Shown here: positions 1 through 11,888 of the stretch, in pieces | Layout: every line of letters starts with the position of its first letter | How positions within the stretch are numbered: the stretch's first letter is position 1 | Program-made: the position numbers and the translations under genes | Notes under the pieces: model-generated | Seen by the model: the letters and a program-made list of their open reading frames with translations, nothing else | Told to the model about the DNA's origin: nothing | Database searches by the model: none | Assembly (NCBI RefSeq): GCF_004193775.1 | Contig: NC_041006.1 | Span: 20,148,817 to 20,212,816 of the forward strand | DNA: 64,000 nt | From: Glycine soja | Lineage: Eukaryota; Streptophyta; Magnoliopsida; Fabales; Fabaceae | Direction: 5' to 3'

Positions 1-94
1 TTGATCGGCCGAATGATGTTCTGCTCGAACAAAATTAGTGTCTTATCTTTACTTCGCTTTTATCTCCAATAAAAGATAAGTAAAGAGGGGCAAC
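1..94 (+). mobile_element. 3' internal end of an LTR retrotransposon with polypurine tract
   Basis: The stretch ends in a purine-rich run (aagtaaagaggggcaac, about 78-94) directly before an LTR that starts TGTCATACCC. That is where the polypurine tract that primes plus-strand synthesis sits. The rest of the element lies left of the window, so its class cannot be read from coding sequence. The LTR start resembles Tat/Ogre-type Ty3/gypsy elements of legumes (from memory, uncertain). Confidence 0.75.
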
Positions 95-1833
95 TGTCAT
101 ACCCTAATTTCGTCCGGGGACCATTGTTTGTTGGCATGCGACTTTCGCTTGACCACCTCAAAATGTTTAAACACCCATCGTTATGTAATTTGTAAAGTTT
201 CGCAACATTCCGGAAGGGAAAAACAAGCATTGTTGCGCAATCCGTGAAGTTTCGCAACATTCCGGGAGTCAAAAAGAGCATCGTTGCGTAATCCGTAAAG
301 TTTCGCAAACATTCCGGAAAGAAAATGGATGTCGTTACGTAATCCGTAAAGTTCCGTAACGTTTCGAAAAGGAATCAACAAAAAAAACACAAAAGGGGGT
401 GTATTTAGTAAAAAAAAGGGTGCAAATAACAATCAGACCCACTTGGGCCTTCCAGAGGGTTCCAACAGAAGGCGGTGCCTTTTGGTGGAAGTAACCCTGC
501 TCGCCTGGGCGAGCTGGGCAGCAACCACCTCCCTCTTTTCTCCTATAAATAGGGGAAAGAGGGCAGAGTAAATGGTTCAGCCCTTCTGGTATTAGAGGAT
601 TCTCTCGAAATTTGTGAGGAAAATTGTTTCCGTGGAAAAAATCCAAGCCGAGGTGCTTCCATAACGCTTCTGAGACGTTTTCATGAGCGATTTCGTGAAG
701 ATTCTTCACTGTTCTTCATCGTTCTTCGTTCGTTCTTCATCGTTCTTCGGTCTTCAACCGATAAGTTCTCGAAATCGAATCTTTCAATTCATTCTATGCA
801 CCCTTAGTGGTCCCTACTTGTTTTGCATACTTTTATTTTCATTTCGTTTGTTTTTCGTACCCCCTTTTAACGTGCTTTAACCATTTATTTAAGCCGCTTT
901 CTCACCTAATAAATGATAAAATGAATTTCAACCAATCATTTGAGTTGTAATCTCATTTAATCATTGTTAAAATAAAATCCAACCGATCGTTCACGTTGTA
1001 ATCTCGGTTAAATCGAAAAGGGAAAAATAATAATAAAATAATAAAAAATATATTTGAATAAAATAATCAAAAAAATCAATCGGACGTTTTTCTTTGGGAA
1101 TTTCCTTAAATGAATTAACTAATAACCAAGGTGAAATTAAATCTAAAATCAACTCACAAATCAAGCTTTGTCCGCAAAAATCACTAAAAACCGTTTTAAG
1201 ATCCAACACCTTAAATGGTCCTCTTTACTTTTATTGGTTGACATGAACCGTTCAAAAGCATAAAAATCAATGTGTAATTTTTCCGCTTTTGTCAATCACC
1301 CCAAGAGATCGTTAATGGTCCAATGCCTTAACGTTTCTCTCTTTCAAAATCAAAAGATCATTTAATGGTCCAACGCCTTAAATGACCTTTTGTTCGGTTA
1401 AAATATATCTTGCGAAAAAAGATAAACACAACTTAACCAATGTTTAGTTCTGAAAGAACTACGTAGGTCTGATTTCCTCCTTGCAATTGAGGATACGTAG
1501 GAGCAAGGGAAACACCCTTGTCGACCCCAAAAAAATAAAAAATATAAGAAGCATAAAAACACAAAAAGACATAAAAAAGGGAAAATAAAACATTTTGAAG
1601 TCATATTAAAGGTTGTCGTCCTTTGTGACAGACGTGTGGGATGCTAATACCTTCCCCGTGCGTAAAAAAAACTCCCGAACCTTTCACGATTAAAGTTCGT
1701 AGACCACACCCTTTCCGGTTTTTCCGACGTTTTCCTCGAATAAACGTTGGTGGCGACTCCACGCATTTTCCTTTCTTGGAAGACGCACCAGTGAGCCTCG
1801 CGTCGCCCTCCTGTCGAAGGGTAGGTTGCGACA
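95..1833 (+). mobile_element. 3' LTR (1739 bp) of the retrotransposon entering from the left
   Basis: It starts TGTCATACCC right after the polypurine tract and ends ...GTTGCGACA, so it has the TG...CA ends of an LTR. It contains a promoter-like TATA box and short tandem repeats near 185-360 (units around the words cgtaaagtttcgcaac and attccgg). Immediately after the end, the sequence continues in the reading frame of a MULE transposase tail, so the element is inserted in that gene. The left TSD is outside the window; the expected right copy is atacc (1834-1838). Confidence 0.8.
543..551 (+). promoter_or_regulatory. TATA box of the LTR promoter
   Basis: ctataaata is followed by a purine-rich stretch. 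Its place inside the LTR agrees with the U3/R boundary of a + strand LTR. Confidence 0.6.
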
Positions 1834-2055
1834 ATACCACTAAACATAATCCATATGTTTTGGCGGACGTTAAGTTTTTCAAACTAAGGGTTATCTGAGC
1901 CCTAAGTCAGCATAACTGAAGAGATGGAAACCATATCCAAGCAGTTTGAAGAGCTTGATGTTTGAGGAAAAGTTACTCTAAAGAGTAAACTTCGTGAAAT
2001 TGCTTACCCTGATGTAAACTCTATGTGTGCTCCTCCAGAAAAGGTCAAAACAAAA
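1834..2055 (+). pseudogene. MULE transposase C-terminal segment (first piece of a split transposase-OTU gene)
   Basis: Frame +1 from 1834 reads IPLNIIHMFWRTLSFSN, then, after in-frame stops, ITEEMETISKQFEELDV and KVTLKSKLREIAYPDVNSM, ending ...APPEKVKT. I recognise this as the tail of a FAR1/Mutator-type transposase that in legumes runs on into an OTU-like cysteine protease. At least three stops interrupt it, so it is a pseudogene. The same frame continues at 5997 after a solo LTR flanked by caaaa. The catalytic and SWIM-zinc parts would lie left of the retrotransposon that ends at 1833. Confidence 0.7.
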
Positions 2056-3208
2056 TGATGTAGCTCCATGTGGAGCTTGTAGGCCTTGGATCGTCTTCAT
2101 CAATGGAGTCATTTGCTTCTTGAAGATCAGTGGCAGCGGAATGGAGAAGAAAGAAAGATGATTGGAGACCCCACTTCAAGGAGAAGATGAGTCAAGAACA
2201 AGCTCACCACCATAGGAAGCCATGGATAAGAGCTTGAAGGTATGAGAAGATGAGTGGAGGGTGTAACGACTCGCCTCATCGATACGATATCAACACTCTA
2301 ACATGCGGTAATTTCAATTTTTATAAAAAGAACTCCCTTAATTTTTTGCTTATGAAAATAGAAGTGATTTTGTCACAACATAAATTCATCCAGCAACACG
2401 CCATTACTTAAGTGAATATGCATAATTACATAGAAATAGTAACTCAGTACACGTCATACACATAAACAAAAATTAAAGTTGTTCATAAGTATAATTAAAA
2501 TCCAAGTTTTACATCTTTAGCCCAACAAAATAAAACTTAAAACCAGCTACAGAGGAGTTGATTACAAAACACAACTCTCTCCCAAAAATAATTCCAACGT
2601 CATCACGTCAGCTCGACAGCTCCTCACCAGAAGTTCACTTCCTGCACCCTGCCATTGTCATTCTGCTCCCACAAACAATGTCCGTGATCATCACAAGTAT
2701 CAACCACACGATACAAAATTGCAAGGGTGAGTTCATTATAAAAACAACCAATACCAATTCCAAATAACCACAATTAGCAAGGATCATAGGAAAACATGGT
2801 GAGCATACACGACATTCATTATTCAACACTCATATCCAACAAATATTCATCATCCACATCCAACAATTACTCATCATCCATCCATGGACCCAATCAAGAT
2901 TGCACAGAATGATGCATGCACCTGACTCAACACTCAGATGCAATGTGGTACGTACCATCAACCAATACCAAGGAAATAGCCTAAGCGTGTCTGCATGACA
3001 CTCTCGCTTAAGAAAACTAGGCAGTAAGTGTCGAGGCCACCCTGTCGCGCAAGGCAACTCCCCCCCCCCCATGGTGATCAGCCTGAGTCTTAAGGGAGTT
3101 CCAAACCGAGTGACACACCCCCTAGTACAAGTATTCCTCCACATAAGGAACTACAAGTACTTACTGGCAAAGTTTATACTATTTCCTATGTCATATGAGG
3201 CATGAAAC

Positions 3209-3620
3209 ATGGGCACCATCAAGTGCAATGACCATGGACGAAATTAAAGCGCCTAAGCATCCCCTCAGAAATGCTTAAATTCTTTAACCACTCTATTTTC
3301 GCCCACCAGGGACATCCGATAAGGTCAGTGCACCCCCCCCCCCCCCCCATGAACATACACAACATACAACGTATGAACGTGGGCACCATCAAGTACAATG
3401 ACCATGGATGAATTAAAGTGCCTAAGCATCCCCTCAAAAATGCTTAAATTCTTTAACCACTATATTTTTCCCCACCAGGGACATCCGACAAGGTCAGTGC
3501 ACCCCCCCCCCCCCACGAACATACCCAGCATCCAACGTATGAAACGTGGCCAAAAGCTAGTGCCAAAGACCCTGGAAGGTCAGTGCACAGTGCCCCCCAC
3601 GAACATACACAACATACACA
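3209..3620. repeat. Tandem repeats inside the solo LTR
   Basis: A unit of about 170 bp beginning gtgggcaccatcaag is repeated from 3209 and 3379. It is followed by shorter units with gaacatacacaacat and poly-C tracts (cccccccccccc near 3330 and 3500). The homologous LTR carries the corresponding but rearranged repeats at about 9780-10100. These repeats explain most of the length difference between the copies. Confidence 0.7.
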
Positions 3621-3845
3621 TGCAAATGCATCAATCAACATTCCATTTTCATGTCATTCTCAACATAAATATCATCTCATCTCAATGACATTATCAATAA
3701 CAACAACAACCTCATTGTATATTCACATATTCATCAATAATAACAATTCATGTTGACATGGTCTTTATTAACAACATCATCTCAAATCAATATCACCATT
3801 ATCAATTAAAATCCTCAATAGCAACATCAACAACAAATCGCATTT

Positions 3846-3864
3846 TACACACACACACACACAC

Positions 3865-3920
<56 letters not shown>
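3846..3920. repeat. (AC)n-(AT)n microsatellite
   Basis: A run of AC dinucleotides passes directly into a long AT run. The homologous LTR has only a short tatatata at this place, and its own long AT run is at another position. Confidence 0.95.
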
Positions 3921-3922
<2 letters not shown>

Positions 3923-5996
3923 CATCCTATTCGTCAAAACATAATTCCTCCTGAAAAACCAGCATGCATATCAATAAAAAATTTTATCGCATCCCATTAG
4001 TTAAAAACATAATTTTCTTGAAAGAAAAATCAGCATGCAATAGGGACAGGCAGATATCCTCACAGCTAGGTTCCCTGACCCTAACAATGGTGTTAAAATG
4101 GTAAATTTTATAATAAACTCCCCTCACCTATCGTGAACTACCCCACGGGTTCCTCGTCACGTCGCTTGAAGATTCCATTTCATCCATGCTCATTGATTCC
4201 ACGCAAGCCTCTACCATGCCAAAACGAAGGAGACTTAATATGGATTTCAGAAAACAAAGCTAACAACAATGCTCTAGGTCAAACACCCACGTTACTTAAT
4301 GAAAGAGCTGAGAGCATTTCGGGTTTTTACAAAGGGATATCATTTGGAAATTCCGACCACGCCAATGTGACCGGGGTTCAGTGTAGGTTACGAAAATAAC
4401 ATGCATTTCATGAAAAGATAACGTTTACAAAGTCTCTTTCTCTAGGGTTTTTCAAAGGAAACCTAAAACATGCAATGACGGTTCCAAAGTCAGAAAGATA
4501 CAAAGACCAGCTGAAACTAACAAGAAACAAGCGTAGAACCATGGCTACCTCGAAGGAAAATGAAAGGTCAGACTAGGGTTTCGTTCTCTACCGAAACCGT
4601 GAGCCAAGTTGGAAGATTTCGCTTCGGTTGAAGGGTTCCTCTCGGTGTGGGGTTGCAACGGAAAACAACAGTGGTTTGTGGTGGTTAATGGTGGCTGTGG
4701 GTGATGGAGAAAGTGCTTGGGACGTTAGAAATGGCTTTGGAAGAAAGAAAGAAGAAGAAATGGTGTTTTTCCTAAGCTACACGAAGGCAAAGGCTGAAAA
4801 CGCTCAAGTGAGAAATGGTCTCGGACACGAAAACCTCCCGCACACTCCAGAAATCTTCTCAAAGATCCCAAAGGTCAGATCGTGGACAAGTGTCTTGTGA
4901 AGCTGAAGACCAAATTTTGCGAAGATCCAACGGTTAACAAAGGCTGAGCAGCGTTTTTACCGAGGCAGCTCATGTAGCTTCCTTAAGAAGCTTCATTAAG
5001 GGGCTTCCTCAAAAAGCTTCCTCGTGGCTTCTTTGAGAAGCTTTCTCAAGAGGCTTCTTTGAGAAGCTAGATCCTTTACCACTAACACCCTTTTAATAAA
5101 TAAACTAACTTCTTTGAAAATAATTACGGATAAAATAACACAATAAATATAATCAAACATCAAACATAATTATTAATAATATATAGATATATATCAGGGT
5201 GTTATAGAGGGAGAAGGAGAAAAGGAGCACGAAATTTTATGCCACAAATGAGGTCTGAAATTTGAAGTGTAATTCTCAAATGATCAAAGTTGAAAAAATG
5301 CACACACAAAACCTTTATTTATAGCCTAAGTGTCACACAATATTGGAGGGAAATTTGAATTTCTATTCAAATTTCACTTGAATTTGAATTTGAATTGGTG
5401 GAGCCAAATTTGGAGCCAAAATTTAACTAATTATGATTAGTGAATTTTAGCTATGGTTCAACCCACTAATCTAAGATCAAGTCCAAGATTCTCCACTAAG
5501 TGTGCTTAGGTGTCATGAGGCATGTAAAGCATGAAAGACATACATAAAGTGTGACTATATAATGTGGCAATGGAGTGTAGCAAGCAAATACTCACCTCCC
5601 CCTTAAGATGGTCCAAAATTTGATTAGACTAGGATTCTCCCAATTCAATTAAATTTATCTCCCAACACACACACATCAAATAGTGTACTTATGCATGTGA
5701 AATTATAAAACTACTCCTAATACAAAAACTAGTCTAGGTGTCCTAAAATACAAGGGCTGAAAAATCCTACATTACTAGGGTACCCTCCCTACACTATGGA
5801 GCCCTAAATACAAGGCCCAAAAATAATGACACCTTAATCTAATATGTACAAAGATAAGTGGGCTCATACTTAGCCCATGGGCCCAAAATCTACCCTAAGG
5901 CTCATGAGAACCCTAGGGCCTTCTCTTGCATCTCTGACCCAATCTTTTTGGAGTCATCTATCCAATGCCCTTGGGGGGTAGGATTGCATCACAAAA

Positions 5997-6092
5997 GGTG
6001 CTCAAAAGAAACTGATGGCCAAACATCAAAGATCAACAAAGCATGATCCATCTTACTGGGTATGTTGATGCATTACATTCCATGCAAAATAG
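5997..6092 (+). pseudogene. Transposase-OTU gene, linker piece
   Basis: Joined to the piece ending at 2055, the frame reads KGAQKKLMAKHQRSTKHDP, then, after a frameshift, YVDALHSMQNS. This is the low-complexity linker between the MULE transposase and the OTU domain. It runs to the next insertion (TSD aatag) and is continued at 7291. Confidence 0.6.
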
Positions 6093-6652
6093 TGTTGGAC
6101 AAGTGGCCTCAATAACTTAAGATTGGGGGTGAATTAAGTTTCAAAATTTTCCCACTAACAAACTTTAACCCCCTTTTAAATGATATATGATAGGCTCAGA
6201 ATGCAGAAGAAGAAGAAGCAATCAATTTAATAAAGTTCTTTAAATTGCACAAAACAAAGTAAACTGCAATAAAATAACTGAGATAAAGGGAGAGAGAAAT
6301 GCAAACTCAATTTATACTGGTTCGGCCATTTCCCGTGCCTACATCCAGTCCTCAAGCAACCCACTTGAGATTTTCCACTATCTTTGTAAATCCTTTACAA
6401 TCTTTGAACATACCTTGGGATCCCTCACCCTTGTGTTCAATATTCTCACAATCCAAGAGACAAATAGTCTCTTTATTACAACTGAGTTTATGAGATGAAC
6501 AGAAATATTTCTCTCCTTTAAAGTAGATGATACAAATTGAAGATCCAAGAATAATTCTCAATAGATTTGTAAGTGTTTGACCAATAGTTGTTTAGAGAGA
6601 ATTTGACAATTAAGTTCTCTGAATAATCTCTCTCTTTTTCTTTTCGAAGTCA

Positions 6653-6698
<46 letters not shown>

Positions 6699-7285
6699 GA
6701 CCTATTGTGCCTTTTCAAAATAGTTTAAAGAGATGTGTTTTTTAAAAAAGATTTTCTGAAATTTTCTCATTGGTAATTGATTACAGAATTCTTGAAATCG
6801 ATTACACAGTTATATTGGGTCATGACTTTTCAAAGTATTTTCTGAAGTGTCGTTACTGGTAATCGATTACAGACATTTGGTAATCGATTACAAGATTTAA
6901 AATTCAAATTTCAAACCCCTTTTTGAAAAGCCCATTTGCAATCTTGTCTCTGGTAATCGATTACAATACCTGGTAATCGATTACCAGCGCCTTGAGTTGT
7001 TGAAAATAATTGTTGATGCCAAAACTTATCAACCAGTGTAAGATTCTTTTAACAAATAAACTAAGGCCTTATCTTTTTCTTGATCTTGTTTGCTTGACCT
7101 TGAATTAATCTTGAAGCAATCTCTGTTTGCTTAACCTTGAATGTTTCTTGAAGCAATCTTGTTTGCTTATTACTTTGACATCATCAAAAACTTGTATAGA
7201 TACATTCACATTCTTCCCCTTTTTTATGATGACAATCATTATCAAGTAAATTCTTTTGGCATCATCAAAACCTGCATGATTCATA
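6093..7285 (-). mobile_element. Solo LTR with GTAATCGATTAC pairs, TSD aatag
   Basis: It begins TGTTGGACAAGTGGCC and ends gattcata, with a 5-bp TSD aatag at 6088-6092 and 7286-7290. The homologous LTR at 19088-22860 ends gatttaca, so the end here carries two point mutations. The strand of transcription is inferred as minus: a TATA-like run reads on the minus strand near 6690-6700, and the layout is the mirror image of the + oriented relatives at 34408 and 44568. It carries three close pairs of the dyad GTAATCGATTAC. The type resembles soybean Ty1/copia (SIRE/Maximus-like) LTRs, from memory. Confidence 0.85.
6654..6699. repeat. (CA)n-(TA)n microsatellite in the LTR
   Basis: A CA run is followed by TA repeats next to the presumed minus-strand TATA region of the solo LTR. 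The homologue at 22293-22310 has only a short version. Confidence 0.95.
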
Positions 7286-7290
7286 AATAG

Positions 7291-8115
7291 TAATTCTTCA
7301 GTCAAGCGTAATGCATCATCATCTGAACAACCAAAACCAAGAAGAAACATGCCGATGTTGGATCAATTTCATCCATACATTCATGATTCCATTGAAAACA
7401 TTGTCAATATCAAACCTGATGGTAACTGTGGATATTTTGCAATTGTTGTCTTATTAGTATTGGTGAAGATTCATTGTCTTTGGTTCGTAACCATTAGCTT
7501 AAAGAACTTGTAAAATGGTCTGATGAGTATATCAACTTGTTTGGTGGCATAGACAGATTTAAGGAAATAAAGTGGTCCCTATTTGTTGATGGACATCCAC
7601 GATATATGTAGTATTTTTTTGTTACATTTTGATGGATTAATTTTGTTTTAAATAAATGTAATTAATATTGTTACCTATAGGTTACCATGGATAAGTGGAT
7701 GAATATAACCGACATGGGATATTGATTGCATCAAGGTATAATGTCATCCTTATTTCTCTTTCTCTCCAACAAAGCATGACTTTTTTTCCTTTTAGAAGTC
7801 AACCACCAAGAGAGTGTTGTGTACATCGTGTTATATGTATCGGTCATGTGTATAACAATCATTTTGTTCAGGTAAAATCATGATCATCATGTTTGTGTAT
7901 TTTGTGTAATAAGATGTGTTCTGATAATTTGAATGTGTATGTCCCTATGTAACAAGTATTTCTAAGAGACGTTTGTCCCTTATCGCCAGTAGCTTTGTTA
8001 TGGTCTACTCATTGTCATTATCAAGCAAAGCAATGGCCTACACCATATATTAGTAGAATGCAACAATATACAAATTTGATGAGGTTGAAAACAAACTTTG
8101 TTGATTTAGGGGAAG
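7291..8115 (+). pseudogene. OTU-like cysteine protease domain of the MULE (decayed)
   Basis: After the aatag TSD the frame reads NSSVKRNASSSEQPKPRRN and then FHPYIHDSIENIVNI followed by KPDGNCGYFAI. The last motif, DGNCGY, is the OTU protease signature with the catalytic Asp-Gly-Asn-Cys. Later pieces are ELVKWSDEYINLFGGIDRF, an intron at about 7611-7682, then SRYNVILISLSLQQSMTFF, RVICIGHVYNNHFVQV (the region of the catalytic His) and, after a second intron, PLSPVALLWSTHCHYQAKQW. A frameshift after the Cys motif and a stop at about 7495 break the gene. OTU domains fused to or carried with MULE transposases are known in plants. Whether this one was ever an active protease is inference. Confidence 0.75.
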
Positions 8116-8466
8116 ATTGAAACATTTACTTACTTTTAAGCCAATATTTATAACGTACATAGTTGTGAAATATATAGGGTTATCGTGTAATGTGATAATT
8201 AACATGTTTTAATCATATTAGAAAAAAAAACAAACGATATATTGTTTTTGTAACATATTGGTTTATTTAGGGTTATTTGGTTATTTAAATTGTATTAGGG
8301 TTTAGGGTTTAAGGTTGAGTGATTAATTAATTTGGTTTAGGGTTTAACATAATCTAGTTAGGTCAATAATTTAATATTCACATACTACATAAATGAAAAT
8401 AAATAAGTAGCTTATCAAATAACACTAAATAATAAACATTGTCCAATCATATGGCATACATAATTC
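8116..8466. other. AT-rich spacer between two convergent TE genes
   Basis: No gene is seen. The stretch separates the 3' end of the + strand OTU gene from the 3' end of the - strand PMD gene. It contains several copies of tagggttta-like words (about 8260-8350). Confidence 0.6.
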
Positions 8467-8613
8467 CTATAAAATATATACATTCCCTTGCGCAATCACA
8501 CCCCTGGAGATCCTTAGGCACTCCTTGGTCACAGTGTATGCTTCAGTTCCTTCAGTGACTACTCTCATGTTGATCAAGCGTTCCAACCTTTCTGTTATTG
8601 CTTGGCAAGCCTC
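8467..8613 (-). pseudogene. PMD (MAIN-like) gene, last exon
   Basis: The minus strand reads EACQAITERLERLINMRVVT and then EGTEAYTVTKECLRISRGVI, ending at a stop at 8467. A splice acceptor ...gtcgtag lies just upstream. I recognise this as the C-terminal tail of plant-mobile-domain proteins found in legume transposons. It is the 3' end of a gene whose other pieces are at 8703-8874, 18104-18290, 18566-19087 and 22861-23736. Confidence 0.65.
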
Positions 8614-8702
8614 CTACGACATTGACAACAAGGTAAAAGGTAAACATTTAATGCATCACACATAAAATAACTAACAATCACTGAATTCAAAATATATTAT
8701 AC

Positions 8703-8874
8703 CATTGCATGTCGAGGCATGTCTACATGCTGGTGCAGGTGCAGGTGGTTGTGGCAAAGCCGCTATGGCCACTGGCTGCTGAGGAGGATCTAGTTCAATA
8801 AATGTATCATTGTGCACCACGGGTGGATGTCTAGGAGAATTCCCAGGTTGTGTCAGACTCATGAAGGGGTGAGA
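8703..8874 (-). pseudogene. PMD gene, proline-rich exon near the C-terminus
   Basis: The minus strand reads MSLTQPGNSPRHPPVVHND and then a proline/alanine-rich stretch, PQPPAPAPACRHAS. It ends at a GT donor (intron 8702-8614). On its 5' side it is cut by the gypsy element at 8875-18098 (TSD tgaga) and continues at 18104. Confidence 0.65.
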
Positions 8875-8881
8875 TGATGCA

Positions 8882-11665
8882 TGTAACGACCCGCCTCGTC
8901 GCTACGGTATCCACACTCTAATATTTGATAATTTCAATTTTTTTATATAAAAAGAACTCCCTTAATTTTTGCTTATGAAAATAGATGTGATTTTGTTACA
9001 ACATAAATTCATCCAACAGCACGCCATTACTTAAGTGAATATGCATAATTACATAGAAACAATAATTCGGTACATGTCATACACATAATGAAAATTAAAT
9101 ATGTTCATATATATAATTAAAATTCCAGTTTTACATCTTTAACTCAACAAAATAAAACTTAAAAACCAACTACGGAGGAGTTGATTACAAAACACAACTC
9201 ACTCCCAAAATAACGCCAACGTCATCACGTCGGCTCGGCGGCTCCTCACCAGAATCTTACTCCCTACACCCTGCCACTGTCATTCTGCTCCCACGAACAA
9301 GGTTCGTGATCATCACAGGTGTCAACCACACGATACAAAATTGCAAGGGTGAGTTTATTATAAAAGAACCAATACCAATTCCAAATAACCAAAATTAGCA
9401 AGGAACATAGGCAAACATGATGAGCATACACAACAATCATTATTCAACACTCATATCCAACAAATATTCATCATCCATCCATGGACTCAATCAAGACTGC
9501 ACAGAATGATGCATGCACCTGACTCAACACTCAGATGCAATGTGGTACGTACCAACAACAACCAAACCTCAGGAAATAGCCTAAGCGTGTCCACACGACA
9601 CTCTCACTTAGGGAACTGTGCTGAGTTTGTCGAGACCACCCGGTTGTGCACGTAACAGCCCCCCTCCCATAGGTGATCAGCCTGGGAGCCTAAAGGTGTT
9701 CCCTACCAGGTGACAAGCCCCCTAGTACAAAGTACACTTGGCCACAGTTACTCTATTTCCTGTGTCGTATGAGCTATGATCACGGCCAAAAGTAAGTGCC
9801 AAAGACCATGGACCAATTAAAGCGCCTAAGCATCCCCTCAGAAATGCTTAGATTCTCTAACCACGCTAGTTACCCACGTCTGGGCCATCCGACAAGGTCA
9901 GTGCACTCTACCCCCCATGACATACACTTCATACGATGTATGATCGTGGCCAAAAGCTAGTGCCAAAGACCCTGGAAGGTCAGTGCACAGTGCCCCCCAC
10001 GATCATACACAACATCCAACGTATGAACGTGGCCAAAAGCTAGTGCCAAAGACCCTGAAAGGTCAGTGCACAATGCCCCCCACGAACATACACAACATGC
10101 ACATGCCAATGCATTTCCAACATCAATCAACAAATCGTATTTCCATGTCATTCACAACATAAATATCATCTCATCTCAATGACGTTATCAACAACAACAA
10201 CAACCTCATTTCATATTCACATATTCATCAATAATAACAATTCATGTAGACATGGTCTTTATTAACAACGTCATCTCAAATCAATATCAACATAATTATC
10301 ATTATCATCACATATCAATTAAAATTCTCAATAGCAACATCAACAACAATTCAAACAAACACAACAATATCATTTCCACACACACGGTCTTCAAACAACA
10401 CATTTCAAACAACCAAAACAATATCATTCATCACAATACATATATATATTTATCGCATCCCATTAGTTAAAACATAATTTTCTTTGAAGAAAAATCAGCA
10501 TGCAACAGGGACAGGCAGATATCCTCATAGCTAGGTTCCCTGACCCTAACTATGGTGTTAAAACGGTAAATTTTATAATAAACTCCCCTTACCTATCGTG
10601 TGCTACCCCGCGGATTCCTCGTCGCGTCACTTGAAGATTCCTTTTTGTCCTTGCTCGTCGATTCCACACAAGCCTCTACTGTGCCAAAACAAAGGAGACT
10701 TATTATGGATTTCAGAAAACAAAGCTAGTAACAGTGCTCTGGGCCAAACACCCTCATCACTACATGAAAGAGCTGAGAGCATTTCGGGTTTTACAAAGGA
10801 ACGCCATTTGAAAATTCCGACCACGCCAATGTGACCGGGGTTCAGTGTAGGTTACAAAAATAACATGCATTTCATGAAAGGATAACATTTACAAAGTCTC
10901 TTTCTCTAAGGTTTTTCAAAGGAAGCATAAGACATGCAATGGCGGTTCCAAAGGCAGAAAAGATTCAAAGACAAGATGAAACTAACAAGAAACAAGCATA
11001 GAACCATGGTTACCTCGAAAGAAAACGAAGGGTTAGATTAGGGTTTTCGTTCTCTACTGAAACCGCAAGCCAAGTTGAAAGATTCCGCTTCGGTTGAAGG
11101 GTTCCTCTCGGTGTGGGTTTTCAATGGAGAACAATGATGGTTTGTGGTGGCTAATGGTGGCTGTGGGTGATGGAGAAATTTCTTGGAACTTTAGAAATGG
11201 CTTTGGAAGAAAGAAAGAAGAAGAAATGACGTTTTTCCTAAGCTACACGAAAACAAAGGCTAAAATGCTTAAATAAGAGATGCTCTCGGGAACGGAAGCT
11301 TCTAGCACACTCCAGACATTTTCTCAAATATCCCAACAGTCAGATCATGGACAAGTGTCTTGTGAAGTTGCAGACCAAATTTCGAGAAGATCTAACGGTT
11401 AACGAAGGCTGGGCAGCGTTTTTACTGAGGCAGCTTCATGTAGCTTTCTCTAGAAGCTTCATTAAGAGGCTTCCTCCAAAAGCTTCATTAAGAGGCTTCT
11501 TCCAGAAGCTTCCTCGTGGCTTCTTTGAGAAGCTTTCTCAAGAGACTTCTTTGAGAAGCTAGATTCTTATCTATCCACACCCCTCTATTAACTAAATTAA
11601 CCTCCTTAAAAATAATTACGGATGAAAATAACGCAACAAATAATCAAACATCAAACATAATTACT

Positions 11666-11754
<89 letters not shown>

Positions 11755-11763
11755 GGTGTTACA
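8882..11763 (-). mobile_element. Solo LTR (2882 bp), TGTAAC...GTTACA, TSD atgca
   Basis: It begins TGTAACGACCCGCC and ends CAGGGTGTTACA, with a perfect TSD atgca at 8877-8881 and 11764-11768. The empty site can be read in the 3' LTR of the host element, where aatgatgcaatcctacc at 17191 runs on uninterrupted, so the insertion occurred after the gypsy element arrived. It is the same family as 2262-5206. The start and end words are partly inverted repeats of each other (TGTAACgACCC and GGGTGTTACA), as in many LTRs. Confidence 0.9.
11671..11751. repeat. (TA)n microsatellite
   Basis: A long pure AT run lies just before the end of the solo LTR. The corresponding place in the sister LTR (about 5178-5192) is short, so the run expanded after the copies separated. 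Confidence 0.95.
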
Positions 11764-11888
11764 ATGCAATCCTACCCCGCAAGGGCATTGGATAGAAGAC
11801 TCCAAGTAGATTGTGCCAGAGATCCAAGGGAAGGCCCTAGGATTCTCATGAGCCTTAGGATAGATTTCGAGCCCATGGGCTAAGTATG

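Larger units (their letters stand above)
2262..5206 (-). mobile_element. Solo LTR (2945 bp), TGTAAC...GTTATA, TSD gaggg
   Basis: It runs from TGTAACGACTCGCC to CAGGGTGTTATA and has a perfect 5-bp TSD gaggg (2257-2261, 5207-5211). It is inserted in the LTR at 2056-5991. A full-length homologue with TSD atgca lies at 8882-11763; the two align through their whole length with small indels. No ORF, primer-binding site or polypurine tract is visible inside, so a long solo LTR is the simplest reading. Orientation is inferred as minus: its reverse complement shares the motif ccgttggatc and the order of landmarks with the LTR at 19302-21958, which has a TATA box on +. The last T/A (GTTATA instead of GTTACA) looks like a point mutation. 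Confidence 0.85.
2056..5991 (-). mobile_element. Solo LTR, TGATGCAATCC family, TSD caaaa, split by another solo LTR
   Basis: On the minus strand it starts TGATGCAATCCTACC at 5991 and ends ...GAGCTACATCA at 2056. The 5-bp TSD caaaa is present at 2051-2055 and 5992-5996. Without the nested insert the LTR is about 986 bp. A minus-strand TATA box lies at about 5311-5325 (ttatttatag on +). Its first 150 bases match the LTR start of the gypsy element at 8875-18098 and 17193, so it belongs to the same or a sister Ty3/gypsy family in opposite orientation. No internal region or second LTR is present, as expected after LTR-LTR recombination. Confidence 0.85.

Noticed and set aside
60..432. Short frames with repeated RNVAKLYGLRND-like words
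   Set aside because: They are translations of short tandem repeats within the LTR.
2262..5206. DNA transposon with TGTAAC/GTTACA inverted ends
   Set aside because: The inverted match is only the first 6-10 bases, TSDs are 5 bp and ends are TG...CA, all of which fit a solo LTR better.
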